From Paracoccus binzhouensis (GTDB taxonomy: Bacteria; Pseudomonadota; Alphaproteobacteria; Rhodobacterales; Rhodobacteraceae): a DNA stretch of 54,360 nucleotides. The notes under the pieces are model-generated. The model made no database searches, was not told where the DNA came from, and saw only the letters and a program-made list of their open reading frames with translations. The position numbers and the translations under genes were made by a program. Position 1 is the first letter of the stretch, and each line of letters opens with the position of its first letter. Below, one piece after another: positions 44,978 through 54,360 of the stretch. The stretch spans positions 1 through 54,360 of the forward strand of contig NZ_JAEHFP010000013.1 in the NCBI RefSeq assembly GCF_016446475.1, in the 5' to 3' direction.

Positions 44978-45780
44978 GCCGGGCTCTCCGCGGTTTCCGC
45001 GACGGCGCGGCGCAGGTGCTCCATGCTGCCGCGCAGCGCGGTTTCGATGTCCTCGAGCGCATGCACCTCGGGCGCGAAGGGTTCGAAGCTGACCGGGCCG
45101 TCATAGCCATCCGCCAGCAGCGCGCGCAGCTGCGCCACGTTCTCCAGCCGGTCATCGGCATCGACCAGCACGCGATGGCGGTCCAGCATCGCCGCGACCG
45201 GCAGCGCCGCATCGGTGACGCCCGAGACATGCACAAGCCCGGTGCGATGCGGGAAGAACGCCGTCTCGCCCGCCAGATGGTGATGGAACGTGTCGTGCAG
45301 CAGGCGGAAGGCGTCGAAACCGCCGGCCTCGGTGATGGCGGCGACCGCCTCGGCCTTGCGGCGCAGCGCGCTTTGCGGAAAGCCCAGCGGCTCGACCAGC
45401 CCGGACAGCCCGCGCGGCTGCAGGATGTCGCGCAGCCTGTCCAGCGCCGCCACGGTGCGGGAATGCGCGATCTCGGTGCCGTCGTTCAGTGGGCAGAGCA
45501 CCAGCGCCTGCGCCCCTGCCCCGGCCGCGAAATCGGCCAGCCGCTCGGCGCGACCGGCCAGGTCGTCGCTCCACTGGTTGAAGGGATAGAGCGCGTTGAC
45601 CGACAGGATCGCCACGCCGGCATCCGCGGCCATGCGGGCGACCTCGGCCGGGGCCTGCCCGGTCACGTCGGGCAGGTCGTTGCGGATCTCGACCTCGGTG
45701 CAGCCCAGGCGCCGGGCCAGGGCGAAGAACTCGGCCAGCGGCAGGCGCGGGGCAACGATATGGTTCAGGGCGAAGCGCAT
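44974..45780 (-). CDS. iolI: Sugar phosphate isomerase/epimerase, IolI-like (2-keto-myo-inositol isomerase)
   Basis: The 268-residue xylose isomerase-like TIM-barrel starts MRFALNHIVAPRLPLAEFFALARRLGCTEVEIRNDLPD. It has the metal-binding pattern of IolI (glutamate in LVEPLGFPQ, HDTFHHHL, VHVSGVTD, SFEPFAPEV). It should isomerise keto-inositols to widen substrate range. GAGGTTTC precedes the ATG. It lies between iolG and iolC, as in other alphaproteobacterial inositol clusters. Confidence 0.78.
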   Translation of the reverse strand: MRFALNHIVAPRLPLAEFFALARRLGCTEVEIRNDLPDVTGQAPAEVARMAADAGVAILSVNALYPFNQWSDDLAGRAERLADFAAGAGAQALVLCPLNDGTEIAHSRTVAALDRLRDILQPRGLSGLVEPLGFPQSALRRKAEAVAAITEAGGFDAFRLLHDTFHHHLAGETAFFPHRTGLVHVSGVTDAALPVAAMLDRHRVLVDADDRLENVAQLRALLADGYDGPVSFEPFAPEVHALEDIETALRGSMEHLRRAVAETAESPA

Positions 45781-45789
45781 GGCGAAACC

Positions 45790-46800
45790 TCAGGCGTAAA
45801 GGGCGGGACGGGCGGGCAGGTCGATCCTGACAGCCTCGCCCGAGGCGTCCTGCGCGGCGACGCAGGCATCGGCGGTGACGGCGGCGACATAGCCGTCCCA
45901 GGCGGTGGGGCCGGCGGCGGTCCCCTGGGCCGCCGCCTTCAGGAAATCGGCCAGTTCGTGGTCGTAGCTGTCGATGAAGCGGTCCTTCCAGTCCATCAGG
46001 ATCGGCTGGCCCAGCACCGCGCCCGAGCGGGTCTGGATGCCCATCGGCTCGGGCAGCCGGGCGATGCCGTCCTCACCCACGATCTCGCACTGGATGTCAT
46101 AGCCGTAATGGCAGTTCACGAAGACCTCGACGTCGATCACCACGCCGCCGGCGGTCTCCAGCACCACCACCTGCGGATCGCGCAGGTTTTCATGGGCGCG
46201 GGGCGACTTGCGCGGGAAGAACACCCGGGCGCTGACATAGTCGTCGTCGAGCAGCCAGCGCAGCACGTCGATCTCGTGGATCAGCGTGTCGTGGATGGCC
46301 ATCGGGGTCAGGTAGTTCTGGCCCACGCGCGGGTTGCGATGCGCGGCATGGACCATCAAGGGCGCGCCGGTCACCTGCGCGAGCGCCTTCTTCAGCGCTA
46401 CGTAGCCGGGATCGTAGCGGCGCATGAAACCGACCTGCACCAGCCGCCTGCCGGCGGCCTCTTCGGCCTCGACGATGCGCTTCGCGCCCTCGGCGGTGGT
46501 GGCCAGCGGCTTTTCGCAGAAGCAGGGCTTGCCGGCGGCGATGGCGGCCAGGACATAATCCTCATGCGTCTGGCCCCAGGAGCAGACGAGGATCGCATCC
46601 ACATCCGCATCCCCGATCAGCGCATGCGGATCGTCGAAGATCCGCGCCTCGGGGGCATGGTCGCGCTGGCAGGCCTCGGCATTGGCGCGGTTCACGTCGT
46701 TCAGCGCCGTGACCCGGGCACCGGCCAGCACCCGGTTGATGCGCCGGGTATGGTCCTGGCCGATGGCGCCGGTGCCGATGACTCCGATCTTCAAGGTCAT
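45790..46800 (-). CDS. iolG: myo-inositol 2-dehydrogenase
   Basis: The 336-residue Gfo/Idh/MocA oxidoreductase oxidises myo-inositol to 2-keto-myo-inositol with NAD. It starts [30 protein letters not shown] (Rossmann motif), has the CEKPLA motif and the catalytic region [20 protein letters not shown] and [21 protein letters not shown] with the conserved D/H. It precedes the IolI-like gene by 9 bases. Confidence 0.93.
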   Translation of the reverse strand: MTLKIGVIGTGAIGQDHTRRINRVLAGARVTALNDVNRANAEACQRDHAPEARIFDDPHALIGDADVDAILVCSWGQTHEDYVLAAIAAGKPCFCEKPLATTAEGAKRIVEAEEAAGRRLVQVGFMRRYDPGYVALKKALAQVTGAPLMVHAAHRNPRVGQNYLTPMAIHDTLIHEIDVLRWLLDDDYVSARVFFPRKSPRAHENLRDPQVVVLETAGGVVIDVEVFVNCHYGYDIQCEIVGEDGIARLPEPMGIQTRSGAVLGQPILMDWKDRFIDSYDHELADFLKAAAQGTAAGPTAWDGYVAAVTADACVAAQDASGEAVRIDLPARPALYA

Positions 46801-46825
46801 GGAATGTGCTCCGATAGGGGTGGGT

Positions 46826-47938
46826 CTAGAAGGCCACTGCGCCGCCGGTCTCGGCGGACCGGGCCATGCCGTGGATGATGCGTTCGATGGCCAGGCCCGC
46901 GGTGAAGTCGGGCCAGGCCGGGCTGCCGCTCTCGATGGCCTCGCGCAGCAGCTGCGCCTCGACCACCTTCTGTTCGTTGAAGCCGAAATTATGCCCGCCC
47001 GCCGGGCAGAAGGCCGCGAAGCCGGGCTGGGCCGGGCCGGTCAGGATGCGGCGGAAGCCGTCCGTCTCGGCCGCGCCGGGCTGGTAGAGCCACAGCTCGT
47101 TCATCCGCTCCTGGTCGAAGCGCAGCGTGCCCTCGGTGCCCTGCACCTCCCAGGCCAGGCGGCAGCGATAGCCCCGCGCCATCCGCGAGCAGGAAAACTC
47201 GCCCGAGGCGCCCGAGGCGAAGCGGATCAGCGCCTGCGCCTGGTCCTCGTTCTCGACCGGCGCCGTGCCGTCCTGGTGCGGACGCTCGGCGATCACCGTG
47301 TCCATCTGCGCATAGACGCGGGCCACCGGCCCCATCAGCGCCAGCATGACCGAGACCAGGTGACAGCCCAGATCCCCCAGCGCGCCAAGGCCCCCGTCCT
47401 TGCGGGTCAGCCGCCAGCTCCAGGGCAGGCCGGGATCGGCCATGTAATCCTCGTCATACATGCCGCGGAAGTGGATCGGCCGGCCGATGGCGCCCTGGGC
47501 CACCAGCTCGACGGCGGCGCGGAAGGCGGGCGAGCGGGTATAGTTGTAGCCCAGCAGCGTCATCCGGCCCGAGGCGCGGGCCGCCGCCTCCATCGCCTCG
47601 GCATCCGCGACGGTCAGGGCCATCGGCTTTTCCAGCCAGACATGCTTGCCCGCCGCCAGCGCCGCCTCGGCCATCTCGCGATGCAGGCCGTTCGGCGTGG
47701 TGATCGAGACCACGTCCACCGCCGGGTCCGAGACCGCCGCGCGCCAGTCTCCGGTGGCGCGGGCGAAGCCGAAGGAACGCCCCGCATCGGCGGCCCTGTC
47801 GGCGGGCGTGTCGGCCAGGATCTCCAGCCGCGGGGGGGTGCCGCCGAAGGCGGTCGCCAGGTTGCGCCAGGCCATGGCGTGGCATTTGCCCATGAAGCCG
47901 GTGCCGATCAGCGCGACACCCAGGGAAGCGTGGGTCAT
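46826..47938 (-). CDS. Second Gfo/Idh/MocA oxidoreductase (inositol dehydrogenase-like)
   Basis: The 370-residue protein has the Rossmann start [30 protein letters not shown], and the middle region [31 protein letters not shown] with catalytic [15 protein letters not shown]. It is only distantly like the IolG beside it, so it may act on scyllo- or another inositol, or on a keto intermediate (IolX/IolW-type). It lies between the permease and iolG genes, in the operon. Confidence 0.85.
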   Translation of the reverse strand: MTHASLGVALIGTGFMGKCHAMAWRNLATAFGGTPPRLEILADTPADRAADAGRSFGFARATGDWRAAVSDPAVDVVSITTPNGLHREMAEAALAAGKHVWLEKPMALTVADAEAMEAAARASGRMTLLGYNYTRSPAFRAAVELVAQGAIGRPIHFRGMYDEDYMADPGLPWSWRLTRKDGGLGALGDLGCHLVSVMLALMGPVARVYAQMDTVIAERPHQDGTAPVENEDQAQALIRFASGASGEFSCSRMARGYRCRLAWEVQGTEGTLRFDQERMNELWLYQPGAAETDGFRRILTGPAQPGFAAFCPAGGHNFGFNEQKVVEAQLLREAIESGSPAWPDFTAGLAIERIIHGMARSAETGGAVAF

Positions 47939-47941
47939 GGC

Positions 47942-48952
47942 TCAGGCTTTCTTGCGCTTCTTCTGGCGATAGACGTCGGCGACCACGGCGGCGACGATGA
48001 TGACGCCCTTGATCATCTCCTGGTAATAGGCGTCGAGCCGCAGGAAGGTGAAACCCGAGATGATCACCCCGAAGATCACCATGCCGATCGTCGTGCCCAG
48101 GATCGAGCCGCGCCCGCCGGTCAGCGACACGCCGCCGATCACCGCCATGGCGATGGCATCGAGCTCGTACATGGTGCCCATGCCGGCCTGCGCCGTCAGG
48201 CCGCGCGCCGCCACCACGATTCCGGCCAGGGCCGAGAGCAGCCCGGCAATGGCATAGATCCTGACCAGCTGACGCTCGACATTGATGCCCGAGACGCGCG
48301 CCGCCTGCGGATTGGCGCCGATGGCATAGGTGAACTTGCCATAGCGGGTGTATTTCAGCGCCACGTGAAAGATCAGCGCCACCACCAGGAAGATGACGAC
48401 CGGCATCATACCCTTGCCGATGGCGGCGAAGCCGTCCGAGGGGAAGCTGATCGGCTGGCCCTTGGTATACCATTTGGCGAAGCCGCGCGCCGTCACCATC
48501 ATGCCCAGCGTGGCGATGAAGGGCGGGATCCTGGTATAGGCGATCAGCGCGCCGTTGATGATGCCGCAGACCAGCCCGAAGAGCAGCCCGACGGCCAGCG
48601 GCACCAGCACCGGCAGGCCGGTCAGCGCCGGATAGACCGCGCGCTCATAGCCGGCGGCCTGCGCCAGGCTCATCGAGACCATGGCCGTGGCGCCGACGAT
48701 GGAACCCGAGGACAGGTCGATGCCGCCCGAGATGATGACCTGCGTCACGCCGATGGCGATGATTCCCACCACCGAGACCTGCAGGATCATGATCGACAGC
48801 CGCTGCCAGTTGCCGAGGAAGCTTTGTCCCTGGGTGATCCAGCCCAGGATCTCGAAGGTCAGGCTGATGCCGACCAGGACCAGAAGGATGTTGAATTCCG
48901 CCATCATCGGGCGGTGGCGGCGCTGCGGCGCGGCCATGCTTGCGTCTGACAT
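47942..48952 (-). CDS. iatP: Inositol ABC transporter permease
   Basis: The 336-residue permease of the RbsC/BPD_transp_2 family has about ten transmembrane segments and the typical VIISGGIDLSSGSIVGATAMVSMSLAQAAGY and PPFIATLGMMVTARGFAKWY blocks and a TGGRGSILGTTIGMVIFGVI loop. AAGGAG precedes the ATG. It lies between the ATPase gene and the oxidoreductase gene. Confidence 0.92.
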   Translation of the reverse strand: MSDASMAAPQRRHRPMMAEFNILLVLVGISLTFEILGWITQGQSFLGNWQRLSIMILQVSVVGIIAIGVTQVIISGGIDLSSGSIVGATAMVSMSLAQAAGYERAVYPALTGLPVLVPLAVGLLFGLVCGIINGALIAYTRIPPFIATLGMMVTARGFAKWYTKGQPISFPSDGFAAIGKGMMPVVIFLVVALIFHVALKYTRYGKFTYAIGANPQAARVSGINVERQLVRIYAIAGLLSALAGIVVAARGLTAQAGMGTMYELDAIAMAVIGGVSLTGGRGSILGTTIGMVIFGVIISGFTFLRLDAYYQEMIKGVIIVAAVVADVYRQKKRKKA

Positions 48953-48964
48953 GGGGACTCCTTG

Positions 48965-50476
<1,512 letters not shown>

Positions 50477-50499
50477 CGGCTTCCCCCCTGTCTCGATCG

Positions 50500-50522
50500 G
50501 GCGGGGCCAGGGCGGCCCCGCC
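50500..50522 (-). promoter_or_regulatory. Intercistronic hairpin between ibpA and iatA
   Basis: GGCGGGGCC (50500-50508) and GGCCCCGCC (50514-50522) form a perfect 9-bp stem with a 5-base loop. Like the dppA-dppB hairpin it follows directly on a binding protein gene. Confidence 0.65.
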
Positions 50523-50529
50523 GCAAGGC

Positions 50530-51471
50530 TCAGTTCTTGGACAGGAACTGGTCCAGGTTCTCGGGCGTGACCAGCTGGAAGGGCACATAGACCTTTTGCT
50601 CGACCGCCTCGCCGCGGGCGAGCTTCAGCGCGGTGTCGACGGCGCCGTGGCCCTGGCCGGCGGCATCCTGGAACACGGTCACGTCCAAATCGCCCGCCTT
50701 CATCGCCGCCAGGGCGTCCTGGGTGGCGTCGATGCCGCCGATCACCACCGAGCCCATGTCGCGGCCGGCGGTCTTCAGCGCCTGGATGGCGCCAATCGCC
50801 ATTTCGTCGTTGTTCGAGATCACCGCATCGAACTCGGTCCCGGCCGAGAGCCAGTTGCTGACCAGGTCGGCGCCCTGGGTGCGCGACCAGTTCGCCGTCT
50901 GCTCCTGCACGATGGTGATGAAGCCGCAATCCGGCGTCGCCAGCACGTCCTTGATGTCCTGGGTCCGCATCCGCGCTGCCTGGTTCGATAGCTCGCCCAT
51001 CAGCACCACGGCCTTGGCCTCGGTCTTGTCCTGCTCCTTCAGCAGCCGGCAGACCTCCTGCGTTTCCAGCGTGCCGGATTCCTTCTCGTCCGAGGCGACG
51101 AAGGCCTGGTTCTCGGGCAGGCTGTCCAGGTTCACCGGCTGGCGGTTGACGAAGACCAGCGGGATGCCGGCGTTCTGGGCCGCGGCGCTCATGGCGATGG
51201 TGGCATCGGTATCGACCGGGTTGACGATGATCGCATCGACGCCCGAGGCGACGAAGTTCTCGATCTGGTTCAGCTGCTTGCCGACATCGTTCTGCGCGTC
51301 CTCGACCTGCAGCGTCACGCCGTCCAGGGTCGCCGCGTGCTCCTGCATGCCGTTGCGCAGCACGGTCAGGAAATTGTCGTCGAACAGCGCCATGGACACG
51401 CCGATGGTCTCGGCCGAGGCCGCCCCCGAAAGCGACGCGGCGCAGGCCGTTGCCAGCAGGAATCTCTTCAT
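50530..51471 (-). CDS. ibpA: Inositol ABC transporter substrate-binding protein (IbpA/RbsB-like)
   Basis: The 313-residue protein has a signal peptide ([20 protein letters not shown]) and the type 1 periplasmic binding fold: [58 protein letters not shown], and [14 protein letters not shown] with [36 protein letters not shown] at 51471 is preceded by GGAGG. It lies upstream of the ATPase and permease and defines the importer. The ligand is taken to be inositol from context. Confidence 0.92.
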   Translation of the reverse strand: MKRFLLATACAASLSGAASAETIGVSMALFDDNFLTVLRNGMQEHAATLDGVTLQVEDAQNDVGKQLNQIENFVASGVDAIIVNPVDTDATIAMSAAAQNAGIPLVFVNRQPVNLDSLPENQAFVASDEKESGTLETQEVCRLLKEQDKTEAKAVVLMGELSNQAARMRTQDIKDVLATPDCGFITIVQEQTANWSRTQGADLVSNWLSAGTEFDAVISNNDEMAIGAIQALKTAGRDMGSVVIGGIDATQDALAAMKAGDLDVTVFQDAAGQGHGAVDTALKLARGEAVEQKVYVPFQLVTPENLDQFLSKN

Positions 51472-51658
51472 CACTATCCTCCCCATTTCGGTTCATGCGG
51501 GCGTGGCCCGCGTCAGCTCGGACAGCGGCCGCCGGGGTGCCGGAAAGGCACGCACGGGGCGCCGCGACCCTGTCTGGCTGCCGATCCCTGGCTCCTCATC
51601 TTCCGGGACCGTGCAGAAGCATTCGGGCAGAACGCGATTCAGGTCAAATGCTTTGAGA

Positions 51659-51715
51659 GGAAATTTCCATCATGGATGACAGAAACAGAGCCAGAAATGA
51701 TGTCTTTCCATCATT
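51659..51715. promoter_or_regulatory. Operator cluster before ibpA
   Basis: The LacI-to-ibpA gap holds a GGAAATTTCC palindrome (51659-51668), the direct repeat TTTCCATCAT at 51664-51673 and 51705-51714 (41 bp apart, about four turns), and the inverted repeat AATGATG-N6-CATCATT (51696-51715). LacI-family regulators bind such sites. They lie 188-244 bp before the ibpA start. Confidence 0.55.
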
Positions 51716-51720
51716 CCTGG

Positions 51721-52752
51721 TCACAGGCTTTCCGGCGTCACCACCAGCGCATTGACGAAGCGCTGGCCCGGGTTCTCGGCCATGCCGTGTTCCAGCACAT
51801 GGCCGACCGCGCTCAGCACATCGGCGGAAAGCGGCTGCAAGGGCGTCGCCAGCACCACCGAGACCACGCCCTGCATCAGCCCCTGGCGCGATTCCGGCGT
51901 CAGCTCGTGGACGATCAGCGCCACCTTGCCGCCCAGGCCCAGTTCCTGGATGGCGGCGATGGCACCCTCCATGCCGCCGCCCGCGCAATAGATCCCGGCC
52001 AGGTCGGGATGGCGGGCGGCGATTTCCAGCGTCGTCTCATAGGTCAGCTGCCGGGTCTCGAGGTTGATCATCGTGTCGAGAAACGGGATTTCTGGCGCAT
52101 ATTCGCGGAAATAGCTGCGAAATCCAGCCTCGCGCAGGTCATGGCCGTGAAAGCGGTGCCCGCCGATGAACAGCGCGATCTTGCCGGATTGCCGCATGAT
52201 CCGGTGCATGAGCCAGGCCGCGGTGCGGCCGGTCTTCAGGTTGTTGGTGCCCAGATAGGCCTCGCGCACGCCGGCGGCGAAATCGGACAGCATTGAGAAG
52301 ACCGGAATGCCGCGACCGCGCAGCATCGCCACCGCCGAGGTCACGTCGTGATGGTCGATGCCGGTGGCAGCGACGGCCTGCACCTTGCCGGCCATGCCGG
52401 CGATGGTCTCGGCGAAATCGGCCGGCGACTGTCCGGGCGAGAAGCGGACGGTCAGCCGCCAACGCCGCAATGGGTCCAGGCGCGCCGCCTCCTCGAGCCG
52501 GGCGGCGAAATCCTGGTAGAAGGCATGGCGTTCCTTTTGCAGGACGATGCCCAGATGCAGTTCCGGCACATGGGCCAGCGCCCGGGCGCGGATGGCGGGG
52601 GCGGCGTGATAGCCCACCGCCTCGGCGGCCTCTGAAACCTTGCGCGCCGTCTCCTCGCGCACCCGGGCGCGGCCGTTCAGCACCCGGTCCACCGTCGCCA
52701 CGCTGACGCCGGCGGCGCGGGCTACATCCTCGATGGTCGGACGTCCTGCCAT
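51721..52752 (-). CDS. LacI-family transcriptional regulator of the inositol operon
   Basis: The 343-residue protein has a LacI helix-turn-helix (about 3-48; PTIEDVARAAGVSVATVDRVLNGRARVREETARKVSEAAEAVGYH) and a C-terminal periplasmic-binding-like effector domain (about 65-340). It is the gene upstream of ibpA, transcribed in the same direction. GAGGGAA precedes the ATG. Context implies it responds to an inositol catabolite; whether it represses or activates is unknown. Confidence 0.9.
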   Translation of the reverse strand: MAGRPTIEDVARAAGVSVATVDRVLNGRARVREETARKVSEAAEAVGYHAAPAIRARALAHVPELHLGIVLQKERHAFYQDFAARLEEAARLDPLRRWRLTVRFSPGQSPADFAETIAGMAGKVQAVAATGIDHHDVTSAVAMLRGRGIPVFSMLSDFAAGVREAYLGTNNLKTGRTAAWLMHRIMRQSGKIALFIGGHRFHGHDLREAGFRSYFREYAPEIPFLDTMINLETRQLTYETTLEIAARHPDLAGIYCAGGGMEGAIAAIQELGLGGKVALIVHELTPESRQGLMQGVVSVVLATPLQPLSADVLSAVGHVLEHGMAENPGQRFVNALVVTPESL

Positions 52753-52855
52753 GCTTCCCTCATCCCGTTGAGGGGAAGCGTGATGGAAACGCGTCAGGAT
52801 TGCAATGCCCGGCAGGCGACTTTGCCCGCCCCCTGCCCGGCCACCGCCCGCCCGC

Positions 52856-53155
52856 TCAGCGCTTGCGCACGAATTCCGTGCGCAGCACCAAGCCCTTGAT
52901 CGAGTCGTGCCGGCAGTCGATCTCCTCGGGATTTTCGGTCAGCCGGATCGAGCGGATGACGGTGCCCTGCTTGAGCACCTGGCTGGTGCCCTTGACCTTC
53001 AGATCCTTGATCAGCGTCACCGAATCGCCGTCGGCCAAGGCATTGCCGGCCGCGTCGCGGGCGACGGGCAGGGCCGCCTGGGCCGCCGCGGCCATTTCCG
53101 AGGCCGGGCGCCACTCTCCGCTCGCCTCGTCATAGACATAATCCTCGTCGGCCAT
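52856..53155 (-). CDS. PhnA-like (YjdM) protein
   Basis: The 99-residue protein has the C-terminal PhnA domain: LADGDSVTLIKDLKVKGTSQVLKQGTVIRSIRLTENPEEIDCRHDSIKGLVLRTEFVRKR. It begins MADEDYVYDEASGEWRPASEMAA. The zinc-ribbon half of longer YjdM proteins is reduced or missing here. The start at 53155 is preceded by a GGAGGGC-type site. The in-frame extension upstream is not credible. Despite the name, no phosphonate function is implied. Confidence 0.8.
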   Translation of the reverse strand: MADEDYVYDEASGEWRPASEMAAAAQAALPVARDAAGNALADGDSVTLIKDLKVKGTSQVLKQGTVIRSIRLTENPEEIDCRHDSIKGLVLRTEFVRKR

Positions 53156-53326
53156 GGCCCGGCCCTCCTGCTGTTGCAGGGCTTTCCTAGCCATCGCGGG
53201 CGCTTGCGGCAAGCCGTTGCGGGCCGCGACCCGGCCACAGCCCCTCGCCGGGGAAAATTCACACCGGGATCACAGGCAGCCGCTAGGCCGGGGAAACCCA
53301 GGACTTGAAAGGACATCTGCAAACCG

Positions 53327-54199
53327 ATGGAACAGCTCTGCCGACGCACCGAGGATCTGATCGACAGCTGGCAGCGCCACGATTGGCGCGAAAGCTTCTT
53401 CGCCCCCGGCCTCGTCATCCTGCAGGCCCTGACCCGGGACGGCCGCACTGCCAGCGGCGCCGGGTGGACCAGGGACGACGCCTTCGACCGCTGCCTTGGC
53501 GAAACCGCCGAGATCCACGCCCTGGCCGACTGGCGACGACGGGGCGGCGCGTTCGACCCGTGGCGCGACGGGGTGGCGGCCCATCCCGACCCCGCCCTTG
53601 CCTGCGAGGCCGCCCGCAACGAGGCCTGCGAACGCGCCGCGGTCGCCGACTGGTGGCTGGGGCACGAACCGGCGGCGCCGGTCTCGGAGGCATGGATCGC
53701 GCAGGCCGGTCTGGCCGCGCAGCTCGAGGCCATGCGCCGGGGCGCGGCGCTGCGCCGGCGCACCGACTGGTGGCAGATCCGCAGCTCTTGCGAGCCCTGC
53801 GTCATGGTCTGCCGCAGCATGAGCCTGGAGGGCCAGGACCCGGTGCTGGGCTTCGGCTGCCATGACGACCCGGTCGCGGCGGCGGACAAGGCGCTGCGCG
53901 AGCTGCTGCTGATGGAGCTGAACCTGATGGAGTTGCTGGCCGCGCGCTCGACCGGGGAGGAGGCGGCGCTGGAGCCGGTGCGCGCGCGCATCCGCGGCTA
54001 TGCGCTGCAGGCGCCGCGCCTGTTCCCCGACGCGGCCGAGGAACTGCCCGCCGCACCCTGCGCGCTGGTGCTGGAATTCCGGCCGCGGCCCGAATGCCGC
54101 GAGATTTCCTGCCGGCGCGCGCCGGTCAGCGTGTGGATTTGTCAGCCCGGCACGCCATCCCCCCTTTTCACGAAGGAGACTGGCCTGCCATATTTGTAG
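53327..54199 (+). CDS. Compact YcaO-like protein
   Basis: The 290-residue protein shows the three conserved blocks of the YcaO fold: block 1 SGAGWTRDDAFDRCLGETAE (about 43-62), block 2 GVAAHPDPALACEAARNEAC, continuing ERAAVADWW (82-110), and block 3 LGFGCHDDPVAAADKALREL (about 174-193). YcaO proteins use ATP to make azoline rings, thioamides or amidines in peptides, or assist ribosomal protein methylthiolation. This one is short, with only about 40 residues before block 1, so it may be a divergent or partner-dependent form. There is no PxPxP C-terminal motif. AAAGGA lies 11 bases before the ATG. The next gene starts 29 bp on. Confidence 0.72.
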   Translation: MEQLCRRTEDLIDSWQRHDWRESFFAPGLVILQALTRDGRTASGAGWTRDDAFDRCLGETAEIHALADWRRRGGAFDPWRDGVAAHPDPALACEAARNEACERAAVADWWLGHEPAAPVSEAWIAQAGLAAQLEAMRRGAALRRRTDWWQIRSSCEPCVMVCRSMSLEGQDPVLGFGCHDDPVAAADKALRELLLMELNLMELLAARSTGEEAALEPVRARIRGYALQAPRLFPDAAEELPAAPCALVLEFRPRPECREISCRRAPVSVWICQPGTPSPLFTKETGLPYL

Positions 54200-54228
54200 T
54201 GATTCCAAGGCATGAGGACGGGACGGCC

Positions 54229-54360
54229 ATGACGGCCCAGAACCCCACAGCAAGCCAGGCCGGCTGTCCGTTCGGATGCGCGCCGGTCCGGCCCGGGCTG
54301 CGTGCCACGCGCAGCCGCGGCGCGGTGCCCGGCATGGCGGCCGGGGCCTCGCCGCTGCCC
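54229..54360 (+). CDS. Partial unidentified ORF with CPFGC motif, truncated at window end
   Basis: ATG at 54229, with GAGGACGG 7 bases upstream, opens a frame that reads through the last base: MTAQNPTASQAGCPFGCAPV, then RPGLRATRSRGAVPGMAAG. It follows the YcaO-like gene by 29 bp. Cysteines at 13 and 17 and the Arg/Pro-rich start match nothing I recognise. It may be another enzyme of a peptide-modifying operon or a precursor peptide; the visible part cannot decide. Confidence 0.45.
   Translation, partial: MTAQNPTASQAGCPFGCAPVRPGLRATRSRGAVPGMAAGASPLP

Noticed and set aside
43314..45236. A 640-residue minus-strand frame overlapping iolC in another frame
   Set aside because: The other frame carries intact PfkB and DUF2090 motifs; this one has none.

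Overview
The window is high-G+C DNA with dense, short-spaced operons. Its gene content points to an alphaproteobacterium of the Rhodobacteraceae/Paracoccus type: a methylmalonyl-CoA/propionyl-CoA carboxylase gene group, a PccR-like TTTGCAAA motif before pccB, small Rhodobacterales-type hypothetical proteins, and a dispersed GGTATTTGG...GAAG intergenic element. This assignment is an inference from gene content, not a database match. I saw no tRNA, rRNA, insertion sequence, prophage or CRISPR array.

Layout. 1-4.6 kb: the 3' end of a YgjP-type metallopeptidase gene, a GntR/FCD regulator with a palindrome just before its start, homoserine dehydrogenase, a translationally coupled pair of uncharacterised genes (one glycosyltransferase-like) and a GNAT acetyltransferase. 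4.8-14.4 kb, mostly minus strand: the propionyl-CoA to succinyl-CoA genes (methylmalonyl-CoA mutase, pccA, pccB) interleaved with small secreted, lipoprotein and hypothetical genes. 14.5-17.8 kb: an XRE-cupin regulator diverging from a large FAD/GcvT dehydrogenase of the dimethylglycine/sarcosine type, with a perfect 12-bp inverted repeat between them. A candidate small RNA with a strong terminator follows.

18-25 kb: lytic transglycosylase, epmA diverging from efp (TTG start), a small lipoprotein, argC, and panB-panC. 24.8-28.2 kb: a PepSY / response regulator / histidine kinase operon diverging from a small RTX protein, with 11-bp-spaced direct repeats between them. 28.2-30.4 kb: a YCII protein / ECF42-type sigma factor / SRPBCC cluster. 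30.4-33.7 kb: a Rieske protein and 4-hydroxyphenylpyruvate dioxygenase, a divergent Lrp regulator and an EpmB-like lysine 2,3-aminomutase, so the three EF-P lysylation components (EpmA, EF-P, EpmB) are all in this window.

33.7-39.0 kb: a complete dipeptide-type ABC importer (A, B, C, D, F). 39.2-52.8 kb: a myo-inositol catabolic and uptake cluster. In transcription order it holds a LacI regulator, binding protein, ATPase, permease, an extra Gfo/Idh oxidoreductase, iolG, an IolI-like isomerase, an iolC-aldolase fusion, iolD, iolE, a 61-residue membrane protein and iolB. It converts inositol to dihydroxyacetone phosphate plus malonate semialdehyde; iolA is not in the window. 52.8-54.4 kb: a PhnA-like protein, a compact YcaO-like protein, and the start of an unrecognised gene containing CPFGC, cut by the window end.

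The most interesting leads are the YcaO locus at the right edge, the two-component/RTX direct repeats, the hairpin between epmA and efp, and the XRE-cupin operator.
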